DNA of 64,000 nt from Alphaproteobacteria bacterium (GTDB lineage: Bacteria; Pseudomonadota; Alphaproteobacteria; Bin95): positions 496,001-560,000 of the forward strand of contig JACKII010000002.1 in the NCBI GenBank assembly GCA_020638555.1, written 5' to 3'. Below the pieces are notes generated by a model that worked only from the letters and a program-made list of their open reading frames with translations, was not told where the DNA came from and made no database searches. Shown here piece by piece: positions 8,839 to 17,406 of the stretch (positions within the stretch are counted from its first letter, which is position 1; each line of letters opens with the position of its first letter). The position numbers and the translations under genes were made by a program.

Positions 8839-9714
8839 ATGCAGCACAATCTTGCCCGCGGCATTCTGCTGCTGCTCGGGACCATGGTCATCATCGGCAC
8901 CATGGACGCGCTTTCGAAGCTGCTGGTGCACGACCTGGCCGTCGGCCAGATTCTGGCGGTGCGCTATTGGATGTTTTTCTGCGTCGCGGCCTGGATGGCG
9001 CATCGCAGCATCGGCCTCGGTGCCGCCTATGCCTCGAAACGGCCCTGGGTGCAGCTGATTCGCTCCGGCATTCTGATGGCGGAGATGGCGTTGTTCATCC
9101 AGGCCTTCGTCTACATGCATCTGGGCGACGTGCACGCCATCGCCGCAGCGGCGCCGTTGCTGGTGATGGTCATGGCCGCGGTGTTCCTGGGCGAGCAGAT
9201 CGGCCCGCATCGCAAGGCGGCGGTGGCCATCGGCTTTCTGGGCGTGCTGGTGATCATCCGGCCCGGCAGCGGCGTGTTCGGGTGGCCGGCGCTGTTGCCG
9301 GTGGCGGCGACGCTCGGCTGGGCGACCTATCAGGTGCTGCTGCGCCAGGTCTCCGCCTACGACCGGTCGGAGACGACGGTGCTCTACACCGCCACGGTGG
9401 GCCTGGTGGTGTATTCGGTGGCCGGCCTCGTGCTCTGGCAGCCGCCGACGGCGGAGCAATGGCTGTTGCTCGCCGGCGTGGGCGTGATGGGCTCGGCCGG
9501 GCACATCCTGCTGGTGAAGGCCTACGAGCAGGCGCCGGCCTCGGCCCTGCAACCCTACAATTACGGCCTGCCGCTCTGGGCGGTGTTTGTCGGCTGGCTG
9601 GTGTTCGACCACCTGCCCGACGCCATGACCTTTGCCGGCGGCGGGCTGGTGATCGTCGGCGGCCTCTACGCCCTCTGGCGCGAGCGCCTGCGCCGGGGGG
9701 AGGGGCTGGCCTAG
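8839..9714 (+). CDS. EamA/DMT-superfamily transporter
   Basis: The 291-residue protein is almost entirely hydrophobic with about ten predicted membrane helices arranged as two EamA repeats (about 8-140 and 150-285). Each repeat ends with a short basic loop, and the typical LGEQIGPHRKAAVAIGFLGVLVIIRPG occurs at the end of the first. Such proteins export or import small metabolites; the substrate is unknown. It starts 21 bp after the SsuD-like gene on the same strand, suggesting co-transcription. Confidence 0.88.
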   Translation: MQHNLARGILLLLGTMVIIGTMDALSKLLVHDLAVGQILAVRYWMFFCVAAWMAHRSIGLGAAYASKRPWVQLIRSGILMAEMALFIQAFVYMHLGDVHAIAAAAPLLVMVMAAVFLGEQIGPHRKAAVAIGFLGVLVIIRPGSGVFGWPALLPVAATLGWATYQVLLRQVSAYDRSETTVLYTATVGLVVYSVAGLVLWQPPTAEQWLLLAGVGVMGSAGHILLVKAYEQAPASALQPYNYGLPLWAVFVGWLVFDHLPDAMTFAGGGLVIVGGLYALWRERLRRGEGLA

Positions 9715-9736
9715 CCGGCAGTGATCCCGGCAGCGG

Positions 9737-10051
9737 CTAGGGCGGCTCGGGCGCGGACGGTGCCTCCCTGAACACTGCCGCCACGTCCCGCGCGCCGTGG
9801 ACGACGCGAACGACCACTACGACGTCGGCTTCGATGCGATAGAAGATGAGATAGGAGCGATGCGGCAGAAATCGCAGATCGGCGGCGATGTCCGGTCGGG
9901 CGGGGCCGAGATGAGGCTGATGCGCCAACTGCCGGCAACGTTCTTCCAGACTGGCAATGAACCGTGCAGCGGCTTCCGGATTCGACTGTTCGATATACCG
10001 GCCGATGGCGAACAGATCGTCTTCGGCCGCCGGCAGAATGCGCAGCCTCAT
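9737..10051 (-). CDS. ParE/RelE-family toxin
   Basis: The 104-residue product starts at the ATG at 10051 (MRLRILPAAEDDLFAIGRYI), which overlaps the antitoxin stop by 4 bp, the classical coupled arrangement. The pattern fits the ParE/RelE fold: an N-terminal AAEDDLFAIGRYIEQ helix, RFIASLEERCRQL, the central PDIAADLRFLPHRSYLIFYRI strands and a C-terminal VVHGARD. ParE members poison DNA gyrase and RelE members cleave mRNA at the ribosome; the partner type and the HGARD ending favour ParE. Confidence 0.85.
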   Translation of the reverse strand: MRLRILPAAEDDLFAIGRYIEQSNPEAAARFIASLEERCRQLAHQPHLGPARPDIAADLRFLPHRSYLIFYRIEADVVVVVRVVHGARDVAAVFREAPSAPEPP

Positions 10052-10305
10052 TCGCTCGGAACGGTGCCGAACCGTGCGCGCAGCCTGTCGAACACGGCGT
10101 CGGCCTCGCGCGGCTCTCCGCTTTGCAGCCCTTCCTGCCACAGGCGGCGGACTGTCGCGACACCGTCGGCAGAGGCCTGGCGGTTGGCTTGCCAGGCCTC
10201 CAGCGCTTCCCGCAAGACCGCTTCCTCGTCGGCATAATCGCCGCTGGCGATCGCTGCATCGATCAGCGCCTGCAGGTCATCGGGCAGGGTGACGCCGTCC
10301 GGCAT
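10048..10305 (-). CDS. ParD-like antitoxin (ribbon-helix-helix)
   Basis: The 85-residue product from the ATG at 10305 (MPDGVTLPDDLQALID) resembles CopG/ParD antitoxins: a short N-terminal strand, then two helices containing SGDYADEEAVLREALEAW, the typical RHH signature region. The C-terminal half, rich in charged residues, would wrap the toxin. It precedes and overlaps the toxin gene by 4 bp and such antitoxins usually repress their own promoter, here expected in 10306-10402. A 16-residue upstream extension is open but carries no RBS advantage. Confidence 0.82.
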   Translation of the reverse strand: MPDGVTLPDDLQALIDAAIASGDYADEEAVLREALEAWQANRQASADGVATVRRLWQEGLQSGEPREADAVFDRLRARFGTVPSE

Positions 10306-10402
10306 GAAAGAGCCTCTTGAAAAGTGCGGCCACGGTGGCTTCCGCGGCCGCACTCTAACACAATCGGGCTGCGGGCGCAGCGTCCGGGGGTAGGCGTCTC
10401 GC

Positions 10403-10624
10403 CTAACCCTCGATCACGGCGACTTCGTCGCCTTCTTCGACCGCGTCGCCCTCTTCGACCAGGATTTCCTTGACCGTGCCGGCGCAGGGGGCACCGACCG
10501 GAATCTCCATTTTCATGCTTTCGAGGATGATGATCGGGTCGTCTTCCTCGACTTTGGTGCCCACCGGGGCTTCGATACGGAAGACCTTGCCGGGAATCTC
10601 GGATTCCACTGTCGTTTCTGCCAT
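10403..10624 (-). CDS. Stand-alone biotin carboxyl carrier domain protein
   Basis: A 73-residue single biotinyl/lipoyl domain. The biotinylation site is ESMKMEI with the acceptor Lys38, flanked by the two-fold related strands GKVFRIEAPVGTKVEEDD and GTVKEILVEEGDAVEEGD. The protein is complete at this size and has none of the proline-rich N-terminal part of AccB. It probably serves a biotin-dependent carboxylase whose other subunits lie elsewhere. BirA, encoded at 52153, would attach the biotin. It is divergent from the carbonic anhydrase gene, whose bicarbonate product is the co-substrate of such carboxylases, a sensible pairing. Confidence 0.9.
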   Translation of the reverse strand: MAETTVESEIPGKVFRIEAPVGTKVEEDDPIIILESMKMEIPVGAPCAGTVKEILVEEGDAVEEGDEVAVIEG

Positions 10625-10695
10625 CTTGGCGTTTCCTTGGGAGAGACTAGATAGAGGCTGGCGACGTTAACTGCCCCCATTCTCCCTGACAAGCA

Positions 10696-10723
10696 CGTCA
10701 ACACCCCGAGCCCGTCAACACCC
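10696..10723. repeat. 11-bp direct repeat before carbonic anhydrase
   Basis: The sequence cgtcaacaccc occurs at 10696-10706 and again at 10713-10723, 17 bp apart, in the gap between the divergent biotin-carrier and carbonic anhydrase genes. It ends 14 bp before the carbonic anhydrase ATG and abuts its ribosome-binding site (aggag). It may be an operator or simply a short duplication. Confidence 0.4.
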
Positions 10724-10737
10724 AGGAGTGCCCGCGC

Positions 10738-11376
10738 ATGAGCATCATCCGCTCGATCGACGACCTGCACGATGGCTATCGCCGATTCCGCGCCGGGCGG
10801 TTTCTCGAAGCCCGCGACCGCTACCGGCATCTGGCAGAGCAGGGGCAGCAACCCACCGTCATGGTCATCGCCTGCTGCGACAGCCGCACCGACCCGGCGC
10901 TGATCTTCGATGCCGGCCCGGGCGAGCTGTTCGTGCTGCGCAATGTCGCCAACCTCGTGCCGCCGCCCGCCACCGACAACGCCTACCGCTCCACCAGCGC
11001 GGCCATCGAGTTCGCGGTGACGGTGCTGAAGGTCGAGCATGTGGTCATCATGGGCCACGCCCAGTGCGGCGGTGTCCGCGCCTATGTGGACGGCGCCATG
11101 GGCGAGGCGGTGGCCGGCCGTTATCTGGCCCGCTGGGCCTCGCTGCTGGCGCCGGCCTACGATTCCGTTCCCGATGGCCTGGATGCGGACAGTGCCGCGA
11201 AGTCGCTGGAACGCCATGCGATTCGCCACTCGCTGGAGCAATTGAACGCGTTTCCCTTCGTGCGCGAGCGGGTCGAGGCCGGCACGCTCGCCACCCATGG
11301 CGCGTTTTTCGGCATCGCCTCCGGCGTGCTGGAATGGCTGAACCCGGCGGACGACACCTTCCGCCCGGTCGCCTGA
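10738..11376 (+). CDS. Beta-class carbonic anhydrase
   Basis: The 212-residue enzyme interconverts carbon dioxide and bicarbonate in the cytoplasm. Zinc ligands are visible as Cys47 in ACCDSRTDP (with the Asp-Arg pair D48/R50) and His107/Cys110 in MGHAQCGG. Length and motif spacing fit the plant/bacterial beta class. The ATG at 10738 follows caggag. It is divergent from a biotin carrier protein, consistent with bicarbonate supply to a carboxylase. Confidence 0.95.
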   Translation: MSIIRSIDDLHDGYRRFRAGRFLEARDRYRHLAEQGQQPTVMVIACCDSRTDPALIFDAGPGELFVLRNVANLVPPPATDNAYRSTSAAIEFAVTVLKVEHVVIMGHAQCGGVRAYVDGAMGEAVAGRYLARWASLLAPAYDSVPDGLDADSAAKSLERHAIRHSLEQLNAFPFVRERVEAGTLATHGAFFGIASGVLEWLNPADDTFRPVA

Positions 11377-11503
11377 GCGGGGGCCTCCCGCCATGGGCCG
11401 GCCGCGCGCCGGCGCGGGCCGCCGGACCTCGGTCTTGGTTTCCCGGCCCCGCCGGCGCTAATGTCCCGGGCAACCAAACCGTTGCCCCTGGGAGACTTGC
11501 GTC

Positions 11504-13180
11504 ATGGCCGTGCCCTCCGACATCGAAATCGCCCGCGCCGCACATCTGCGCCCGATCGCCGAGATCGCCGCGAAGCTCGACCTGCCGGAAGACGCGCTGG
11601 AGCCCTATGGCCGGACCAAGGCCAAGATCGCGCTGAACCGCGTGCCCGGCCTTGCGGAGCGCCCGGACGGCAAGCTGATCCTGGTCACCGCCATGACGCC
11701 AACCCCGGCGGGCGAGGGCAAGACCACCACGACGGTCGGCCTCGGCGATGGGCTGAACCGCATCGGCAAGCGCGCGATCATGTGCCTGCGCGAGCCCTCG
11801 CTCGGCCCCTGTTTCGGCCAGAAAGGGGGTGCTGCCGGCGGCGGCTATGCCCAGGTCGTGCCGATGGAGGATATCAACCTTCACTTTACCGGCGACATGC
11901 ATGCCATTGGTGCAGCCCACAATTTGCTGTCTGCCATGGTCGACAACCACATCTATTGGGGCAACGACACGGGCCTGGATGCCCGCCGCGTCACCTGGCG
12001 GCGCGTCGTCGACATGAACGACCGGGCGTTGCGCGATATCGTCGTCTCGCTGGGCGGCGTCGCCAACGGCTTTCCGCGCCAGACCGGCTATGACATCACG
12101 GTCGCCAGCGAGATCATGGCCATTCTCTGCCTGTCGACCGACCTGGCGGACCTGGAACGCCGCCTCGGCCAGATCGTCGTCGGCGCCACCCGCGAGGGCG
12201 AATACGTCACCGCCCGCGACCTGAAGGCGGACGGCGCCATGGCGGTGCTGCTGCGCGACGCGCTGATGCCGAACCTGGTGCAGACGCTGGAAAACAACCC
12301 GGCCATCGTCCATGGCGGCCCGTTCGCCAACATCGCCCATGGCTGCAATACGGTGCTGGCGACCAAGACCGGCCTGAAGCTGGCCGACTACGTCGTCACC
12401 GAGGCCGGCTTCGGTGCCGATCTGGGGGCGGAGAAATTCTTCGACATCAAATGCCGCAAGGCGGGGCTGCGGCCGGCCGCGGCCGTGGTGGTCGCGACCG
12501 CTCGCGCGTTGAAATTCCACGGCGGCGTCGCCCGCGCCGACCTGAACCACGAGAATGTCGCGGCCCTGCAGCAAGGGCTCAGCAATCTCGGCAAACACAT
12601 TGACAATGTGGCGAGTTACGGCGTTCCGCCTGTGGTCGCGATCAACGGTTTTTCCGCCGACACCGCCGCCGAGCATGACGCCATCCTCGCCTTCTGCGCC
12701 GCCCGCGGCGTCGAAGCCGCGCTCTGCACCCACTGGGCCGATGGCGGCCAGGGCACGACCCGACTGGCCGAGATCGTTGCCGCCACCGCCGACTCCGGCA
12801 GGGCCGACTTCAGCCCGATCTATCCCGACGCCCTGCCGCTGGCCGACAAGGCCCGCACCGTCGCCCAGAAAATCTATGGCGCGGCGGATATCGACCTCTC
12901 CGGCGCCGCGGCGCGGCAGCTGGAACAGTTCGAGGAGAAGGGCTACGGCCATCTGCCGGTCTGCATGGCCAAGACCCAGTACAGCTTCTCCACCGACCCG
13001 TCGGCCAAGGGCGCGCCCACCGGGCACACGGTCGAAATCCGCGAGGCCCGCCTCTCGGCCGGGGCGGAGTTCGTGGTGCTGATCTGCGGCGATATCATGA
13101 CCATGCCGGGCCTGCCCCGCACCCCCGCCGCCGAGGCCATCGGCCTGACCGCGGCCGGCGAGGTGGAGGGCCTGTTCTAG
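11504..13180 (+). CDS. fhs: Formate--tetrahydrofolate ligase
   Basis: The 558-residue product matches the normal length of this enzyme, which makes 10-formyl-THF from formate, THF and ATP and feeds one-carbon metabolism. The P-loop TPAGEGKTTTT lies at about residues 67-77. Further family segments are LREPSLGPCFGQKGGAAGGG, EINLHFTGD-like DINLHFTGDMHA, NGFPRQTGYDITVASE and the C-terminal GDIMTMPGLPRTPAAE. It appears to be transcribed alone, with a ctgggagac ribosome site upstream. Confidence 0.97.
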   Translation: MAVPSDIEIARAAHLRPIAEIAAKLDLPEDALEPYGRTKAKIALNRVPGLAERPDGKLILVTAMTPTPAGEGKTTTTVGLGDGLNRIGKRAIMCLREPSLGPCFGQKGGAAGGGYAQVVPMEDINLHFTGDMHAIGAAHNLLSAMVDNHIYWGNDTGLDARRVTWRRVVDMNDRALRDIVVSLGGVANGFPRQTGYDITVASEIMAILCLSTDLADLERRLGQIVVGATREGEYVTARDLKADGAMAVLLRDALMPNLVQTLENNPAIVHGGPFANIAHGCNTVLATKTGLKLADYVVTEAGFGADLGAEKFFDIKCRKAGLRPAAAVVVATARALKFHGGVARADLNHENVAALQQGLSNLGKHIDNVASYGVPPVVAINGFSADTAAEHDAILAFCAARGVEAALCTHWADGGQGTTRLAEIVAATADSGRADFSPIYPDALPLADKARTVAQKIYGAADIDLSGAAARQLEQFEEKGYGHLPVCMAKTQYSFSTDPSAKGAPTGHTVEIREARLSAGAEFVVLICGDIMTMPGLPRTPAAEAIGLTAAGEVEGLF

Positions 13181-13325
13181 CCCGCCCGAACCGGTCCTCA
13201 ACCTAGGTTATACGGCGGATTTCCTGAGCCTTTGAGCAATGGTCGTTGGGGCGGCTGCGGTCCACGTCATCGCCAGCAAGCCCGAATGGTCGGGCCTGTC
13301 CCACCGCTCGAAGGAGACTTAAGCG

Positions 13326-13670
13326 ATGACTCAGAAACTGTCCCGCCGTGCCCTGCCGCTCGCCGCCATGGTCGGCGCCGTGCTGCTGCCGCTCGCCGCT
13401 TTCGCCGGCATGATGCCGGGCGACAGCCTCGGCAAGACCGAAGCCGATGTCCGCGCCGCCCTGACCCAGCAGGGCTACACGGTCGGCGATGTGGAGCGGG
13501 AAGACGGCGCCATCCAGGCGGAGGTGACCGCCAACGGCCAGGCGATGGAAGTCACGGTCGACCGCGACACCGGCAAGGTGGTTGCGGTCGAGCAGGACGA
13601 CCATGACCCGGCGGACCGCGACGGCAAGGACGACGACGGCGCGGAGCGGGACGGCAAGGACCGCGACTAG
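13326..13670 (+). CDS. Secreted PepSY-domain protein
   Basis: A 114-residue protein with a clear signal peptide: basic RR at 7-8, a hydrophobic core, and a likely cleavage after Ala27 (AFA). The mature part contains a PepSY-like segment (KTEADVRAALTQQGY ... MEVTVDRDTGKVVAVE) ending in an acidic Asp/Lys/Gly repeat tail of about 20 residues. Such small periplasmic PepSY proteins are often regulated by envelope two-component systems and thought to modulate or bind peptides or metals. It precedes a COG4705 membrane protein and a LuxR regulator on the same strand. Confidence 0.85.
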   Translation: MTQKLSRRALPLAAMVGAVLLPLAAFAGMMPGDSLGKTEADVRAALTQQGYTVGDVEREDGAIQAEVTANGQAMEVTVDRDTGKVVAVEQDDHDPADRDGKDDDGAERDGKDRD

Positions 13671-13688
13671 CCGCGACGGCTGACTTTG

Positions 13689-13720
13689 GGCGGCGGGGAT
13701 CCTCCGCGGGAGCCGCCGCC
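13689..13720. other. GC-rich hairpin after PepSY gene
   Basis: A stem of ggcggcgg (13689-13696) and ccgccgcc (13713-13720) encloses a small inner palindrome. It lies 18 bp after the PepSY stop and about 85 bp before the COG4705 gene. There is no following T-run, so it is at best a weak terminator or RNA processing stop. Confidence 0.5.
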
Positions 13721-13804
13721 AACCTCCGACTTTCTCCCCTTCAGTGATTTGGCAGCGCCGGTCCGCTTGCAGGCCGGCCCTGCCGCTTGCGGGAACCGAT
13801 CATC

Positions 13805-14674
13805 ATGGCAAATTTCTCTCTCCAAGCCGTTGCCGTGCCGGCGGAAGCCGGCGGCGCGCCGGATCCGGGCGAAGCATCTCTCGGCCGCGAACTGTTCAAC
13901 AAGGTTCCGGAAGTCACCGCGTATTTCTGGATCATCAAGGTCTTGGCCACCACGGTGGGCGAGACCGCCGCCGACTTCCTGAACGAAACCCTGGGCCTGG
14001 GGCTCAGCGGCACGTCCGTCATCATGGCGGCGTTCCTGATCGGCGTGCTGGTGCTCCAGTTCCGCCAGGATCGCTACAAGCCGGGCACATACTGGCTGGC
14101 CGTGGTGTTGATCAGCATTGTCGGCACGCTCATCACCGACAATCTGGTCGACAATCTGGGGGTCAGCCTGCAGACGACGACCCTGGCCTTCTCGGGCGCG
14201 CTGGCGGCGACATTCGCGCTCTGGTACGCGGTGGAGAAGACGCTGTCGATCCACACCATCTACACCAGCCGGCGCGAGGTGTTCTACTGGCTCGCCATCC
14301 TGTTCACCTTCGCCCTCGGCACCGCTGCCGGCGACCTGATGGCGGAGAAGCTGGCGCTCGGCTATGCCCCGTCGGCCCTGATCTTTGCCGGCGCCATCGC
14401 CCTGGTCGCCCTGGCCTATAAGGGACTGGGCATGAACGGCGTGCTGTCGTTCTGGCTCGCCTATATCCTGACCCGGCCGCTGGGTGCGTCCATCGGCGAT
14501 TTTCTCTCGCAACCGGTCGACCATGGCGGCCTCGGCCTCGGCACCGTCGTCACCAGCGCCTTGTTCCTGGGCGTGATCCTGGCGCTGGTGATCTATCTGA
14601 CCGTGTCGCGGGTCGACCTGCAAGGATCGCGCAGCATCGGTGTCGCCGATGAGCGGCTCGGGGTCGACGAATAG
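13805..14674 (+). CDS. COG4705 multi-pass membrane protein
   Basis: The start is placed at the ATG at 13805 (MANFSLQAVAV), giving 289 residues. About ten hydrophobic segments follow in two related halves. The family signature KVPEVTAYFWIIKVLATTVGETAADF (residues about 32-57) partly recurs in the second half as REVFYWLAILFTFALGTAAGDL. This is the uncharacterised COG4705 membrane-anchored family. Its repeated charged GET/GD pairs within the membrane suggest a transporter, but nothing is proven. It sits between a PepSY protein and a LuxR-type regulator. Confidence 0.82.
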   Translation: MANFSLQAVAVPAEAGGAPDPGEASLGRELFNKVPEVTAYFWIIKVLATTVGETAADFLNETLGLGLSGTSVIMAAFLIGVLVLQFRQDRYKPGTYWLAVVLISIVGTLITDNLVDNLGVSLQTTTLAFSGALAATFALWYAVEKTLSIHTIYTSRREVFYWLAILFTFALGTAAGDLMAEKLALGYAPSALIFAGAIALVALAYKGLGMNGVLSFWLAYILTRPLGASIGDFLSQPVDHGGLGLGTVVTSALFLGVILALVIYLTVSRVDLQGSRSIGVADERLGVDE

Positions 14675-14739
14675 GCGGTGGGGCCGTTAAGCTACGTCAC
14701 GATGCTAAACGGCCCTTGCCCACCCTGTCCCGAGCCCGC

Positions 14740-14773
14740 CGGCCCGGATCGTCGAAGGGGGCGATCCGGGCCG
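14740..14773. repeat. Perfect 12-bp inverted repeat before luxR-type gene
   Basis: cggcccggatcg at 14740-14751 is perfectly complementary to 14762-14773, with a 10-base loop. The right arm ends 5 bases before the GTG at 14778. As RNA it would be a very stable hairpin next to the translation start of the regulator. It resembles the arms of the larger dispersed palindromes in this window and may be a solo copy. Confidence 0.6.
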
Positions 14774-14777
14774 AAAG

Positions 14778-15275
14778 GTGAGGGACCCATTGCCGTTTCT
14801 TCGTGCCATCACCCAAAGGATCACGGCGCTCTGGGTGATCCTGGGGCTTCAGGCGGCCTGCGCCGCCTTTTTCCTTCTCGACGCGCTGTCCGACTGGATC
14901 TCGGCCCTGCGCGGAGTCGCGCTGGGGCTGACCTTTCGGGAAATCCGCCGCCTGCTGCGCCGGCAAAAGCGCATGGGTCAGCAACTCCGGGCGGCCTCCG
15001 GCGCCTTTGCCCAGCTGCTGGACGAGCATTTCGACGAATGGGCGCTGACGCCGTCCGAGCGCGACGTGGCCTTGCTGGCGATCAAGGGCCTGTCCATTGC
15101 CGAGATGGCCGCCCTGCGCAGCACCAAGGAAGGCACGATCAAGTCGCAGTGCAACGCCATCTACCGCAAGGCGGGCGTCAGCGGCCGGCTGCAACTGCTG
15201 AGCCTGTTCGTCGAGGAACTGGTGGCCGACGGCATGCCGGCCGGAACGGCGTCGCCGCCGCAGGGCGCGGCCTGA
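14778..15275 (+). CDS. LuxR-type HTH regulator with N-terminal membrane segment
   Basis: A protein of up to 165 residues. A hydrophobic helix at about 17-37 (ITALWVILGLQAACAAFFLL) is followed by a basic linker helix and a C-terminal LuxR/GerE HTH (about 92-150: LTPSERDVALLAIKGLSIAEMA ... GTIKSQCNAIYRKAGVSGR). There is no receiver or autoinducer domain, so it looks like a short membrane-tethered transcription factor. Starts are ambiguous: GTG at 14778, or TTG at 14790, which has GAGGGA just upstream. Its gene follows PepSY and COG4705 genes, the likely targets or partners. Confidence 0.8.
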   Translation: MRDPLPFLRAITQRITALWVILGLQAACAAFFLLDALSDWISALRGVALGLTFREIRRLLRRQKRMGQQLRAASGAFAQLLDEHFDEWALTPSERDVALLAIKGLSIAEMAALRSTKEGTIKSQCNAIYRKAGVSGRLQLLSLFVEELVADGMPAGTASPPQGAA

Positions 15276-15355
15276 CGCCGGGCCTTTTCTGCCGGCAAAG
15301 GCTGGCCTAGGCTTTCCGGCAAGCCATCAACACCGCTTGCCGGAGGAACCCCGCC

Positions 15356-17089
15356 ATGGCCAAGACCGAGAAATTGCTGACCGAGGAAGTGCGCACCGGA
15401 GAAGGCATTGTCCGCGTGCTGGAAGAAGCCGGGATCGACATGATTTTCGGCATTCAGGGCGGCAATATGGGCCGCCTCTACGATGCCCTCTACGACCATC
15501 AGGATTCGATCCGCGCCGTACTGGTCCGCCACGAGCAACTCGCCAGCGTCATGGCCGAGGTCTATGGGAGGCTCACCGGCAAGCCGGGCGTGTGCACGGG
15601 CCAGGGCATTTTCATGCTGGCCAACGCGCTGCTGGGCACGCTGGAGGCGCATTTCGGCTCCTCGCCCATGCTGTTCCTGACCGATTTCTCGGACGTGCAC
15701 CCGTTCACCCAGCACGCGCCCTATCAGAGCGGCACCGGCGACTATGGCGCCGCCGACACGCGCAAGGCGCTGGAGGCGGTGACCAAGACCACCCTGGTCG
15801 CCAACCATCCGGCCCAGGCGGTGCACGCGACGCAGCTGGCGATCAAGCACGCGCTCAGCGGCGAGCGCGGGCCGGTGGGTGTGCTCTATCACTCGCAGGC
15901 GCTGGCCGGCACGGTCGATCCGGACGCGCGGCCCTTCCTCTATTCCACCAAACACTATCTGCCCGAGCCGCAGCCGGCCGACCCGGCCAGCATCCGGGCC
16001 GCCGCCGCCGCACTGCGCCAGGCCGAGCGGCCGGTGATCATCGCCGGCAACGGCGTGCGCGTCGCCGGCGCCTATCACCAGTTGGAGGTGCTGGCCGGCC
16101 TGATCGGCGCGCCGGTTGCCACCTCGGCCTCCGGCAAGGGCGTGTTTGCGGAAACCGGCGACTGGGCGCTGGGCGTTTGCGGCAATTTCGGCCAGCCGAC
16201 CGCCAACCATGTCATCGGCCAGGCGGACCTGGTGCTGGCCGTCGGTACGCGCCTCGGCCCCGCAGACACGGCGAACGAGAACCCGGCCCTGATCGACCCG
16301 GCCCGCCAGACCCTGATCCAGATCGAGATCGAGCCCAAGAACGCCTCGTGGAGCTTCCCCTGCGACGTCACCGTGATCGGCGATGCCAAACTGGCGCTGG
16401 CCCAGATCGAGCGGGAGATTGTCGCCGAGGGGGCGCCCACGTCCGCGGTCCTGGCGAAACGCAAGGCCGCGCTGGATGCGGCGCGCGAGGCTCACAATTT
16501 CTTCCGCGGTCCGGACTATGACTCGGACGAAGCGCCGATCATGCCGCAACGCCTGTTCAAGGAAATCCTGGCGGCGACCGACGACGATGCCATTTTCACC
16601 CTCGATGCGGGTGAGAACCGGCTGTTCTCGGTGCATTACTTCCAGTGCAAGAGCGCCGGCAGCATGCTGATGCCGGGCATTGGCGCCATGGGCTATGCGG
16701 TGCCGGCGGCCCTGGCGGCGAAGCTGGTGTATCCCGGGCGTCAGGTGGTCTCGATCTCCGGCGACGGCGGGTTTTCCATGGCCATGAACGGCATCATGAC
16801 CGCCCGCGACGAGAACATTCCCATCGTCTCCGTGATCCTGAACAACTCGGCGCTGGGCTGGGTCAAGCACGGCCAGGGCAACCGCACCATCGCCAGCACC
16901 TTCGCCGAGATGGACTTTGCCGCCATCGCCAAGTCCATGGGCGTGCACGGCATTCGCGTCACCGACCCGGCCGAGCTTCCGGGCGCGCTCGCCGAGGCGC
17001 TGAACAGCGGCCGGCCGACGGTGGTGGACGTGGTCACCAGCTTCAAGCCCACTTTCCGCGACGTCACCAGCCCGCTCGCGGCGGGGTAG
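15356..17089 (+). CDS. Thiamine-diphosphate enzyme of the acetolactate synthase family
   Basis: The 577-residue protein has the three-domain POX/AHAS architecture. The N-terminal Pyr domain has the catalytic Glu in VRHEQLASVMAE (about residue 61), the middle domain shows RPVIIAGNGVRVAGAY, and the C-terminal PP domain carries the ThDP motif GDGGFSMAMNGIMTARDENIPIVSVILNN split here as ISGDGGFSM and VILNNSALGW. The AHAS regulatory subunit gene is absent and valine biosynthesis genes are not nearby, so this is more likely a catabolic decarboxylase or lyase of the same family than anabolic IlvB. The start has a strong GGAGGA site. Confidence 0.87.
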   Translation: MAKTEKLLTEEVRTGEGIVRVLEEAGIDMIFGIQGGNMGRLYDALYDHQDSIRAVLVRHEQLASVMAEVYGRLTGKPGVCTGQGIFMLANALLGTLEAHFGSSPMLFLTDFSDVHPFTQHAPYQSGTGDYGAADTRKALEAVTKTTLVANHPAQAVHATQLAIKHALSGERGPVGVLYHSQALAGTVDPDARPFLYSTKHYLPEPQPADPASIRAAAAALRQAERPVIIAGNGVRVAGAYHQLEVLAGLIGAPVATSASGKGVFAETGDWALGVCGNFGQPTANHVIGQADLVLAVGTRLGPADTANENPALIDPARQTLIQIEIEPKNASWSFPCDVTVIGDAKLALAQIEREIVAEGAPTSAVLAKRKAALDAAREAHNFFRGPDYDSDEAPIMPQRLFKEILAATDDDAIFTLDAGENRLFSVHYFQCKSAGSMLMPGIGAMGYAVPAALAAKLVYPGRQVVSISGDGGFSMAMNGIMTARDENIPIVSVILNNSALGWVKHGQGNRTIASTFAEMDFAAIAKSMGVHGIRVTDPAELPGALAEALNSGRPTVVDVVTSFKPTFRDVTSPLAAG

Positions 17090-17406
17090 GGGCTCCCCGC
17101 CCGTGCCCAGCTTTCCCGGACGGCGCGCAGCGTCGATCCGGGACCTCTCGGTGGATGGAGCCATGCCGGCGGAGCCTCCCCGGTCGGAGGTCCCGGCACT
17201 TCCCCCGCCTGCCGGCGGGCTCCGGCCGGGAAAGCGAGGGGTTGGAGAGACGGTTCCGGCATTCCGGGCCGCTGGCTGACGGCCCGGCAGATTGCCGGGA
17301 AGGACTTTTGCGCCGTCGCCGCCCCTGCTGCCGCTAGGCGGCGAAGGTTGCGTTGGAGTAGGAATGCGCCTGCATAACCATCAATAACGACAGCAGGAAC
17401 CGCGTC
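17090..17406. other. 317-bp intergenic region
   Basis: No coding frame with family resemblance is seen. The left two thirds hold a palindromic repeat (listed separately). The right third (about 17350-17405), between the repeat and the pirin ATG, is the least GC-rich part and probably carries the pirin promoter; I could not pick a convincing -35/-10 pair. Confidence 0.6.
17110..17235. repeat. Large palindromic intergenic repeat
   Basis: The ends gctttcccgg (17110-17119) and ccgggaaagc (17226-17235) are perfect inverted complements 126 bp apart. Inner arms (gatccgggacctc and gaggtcccgg) pair as well. The layout resembles the elements at 18291, 22026 and 26283, so I group it with them, although its sequence has drifted. 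Confidence 0.6.
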
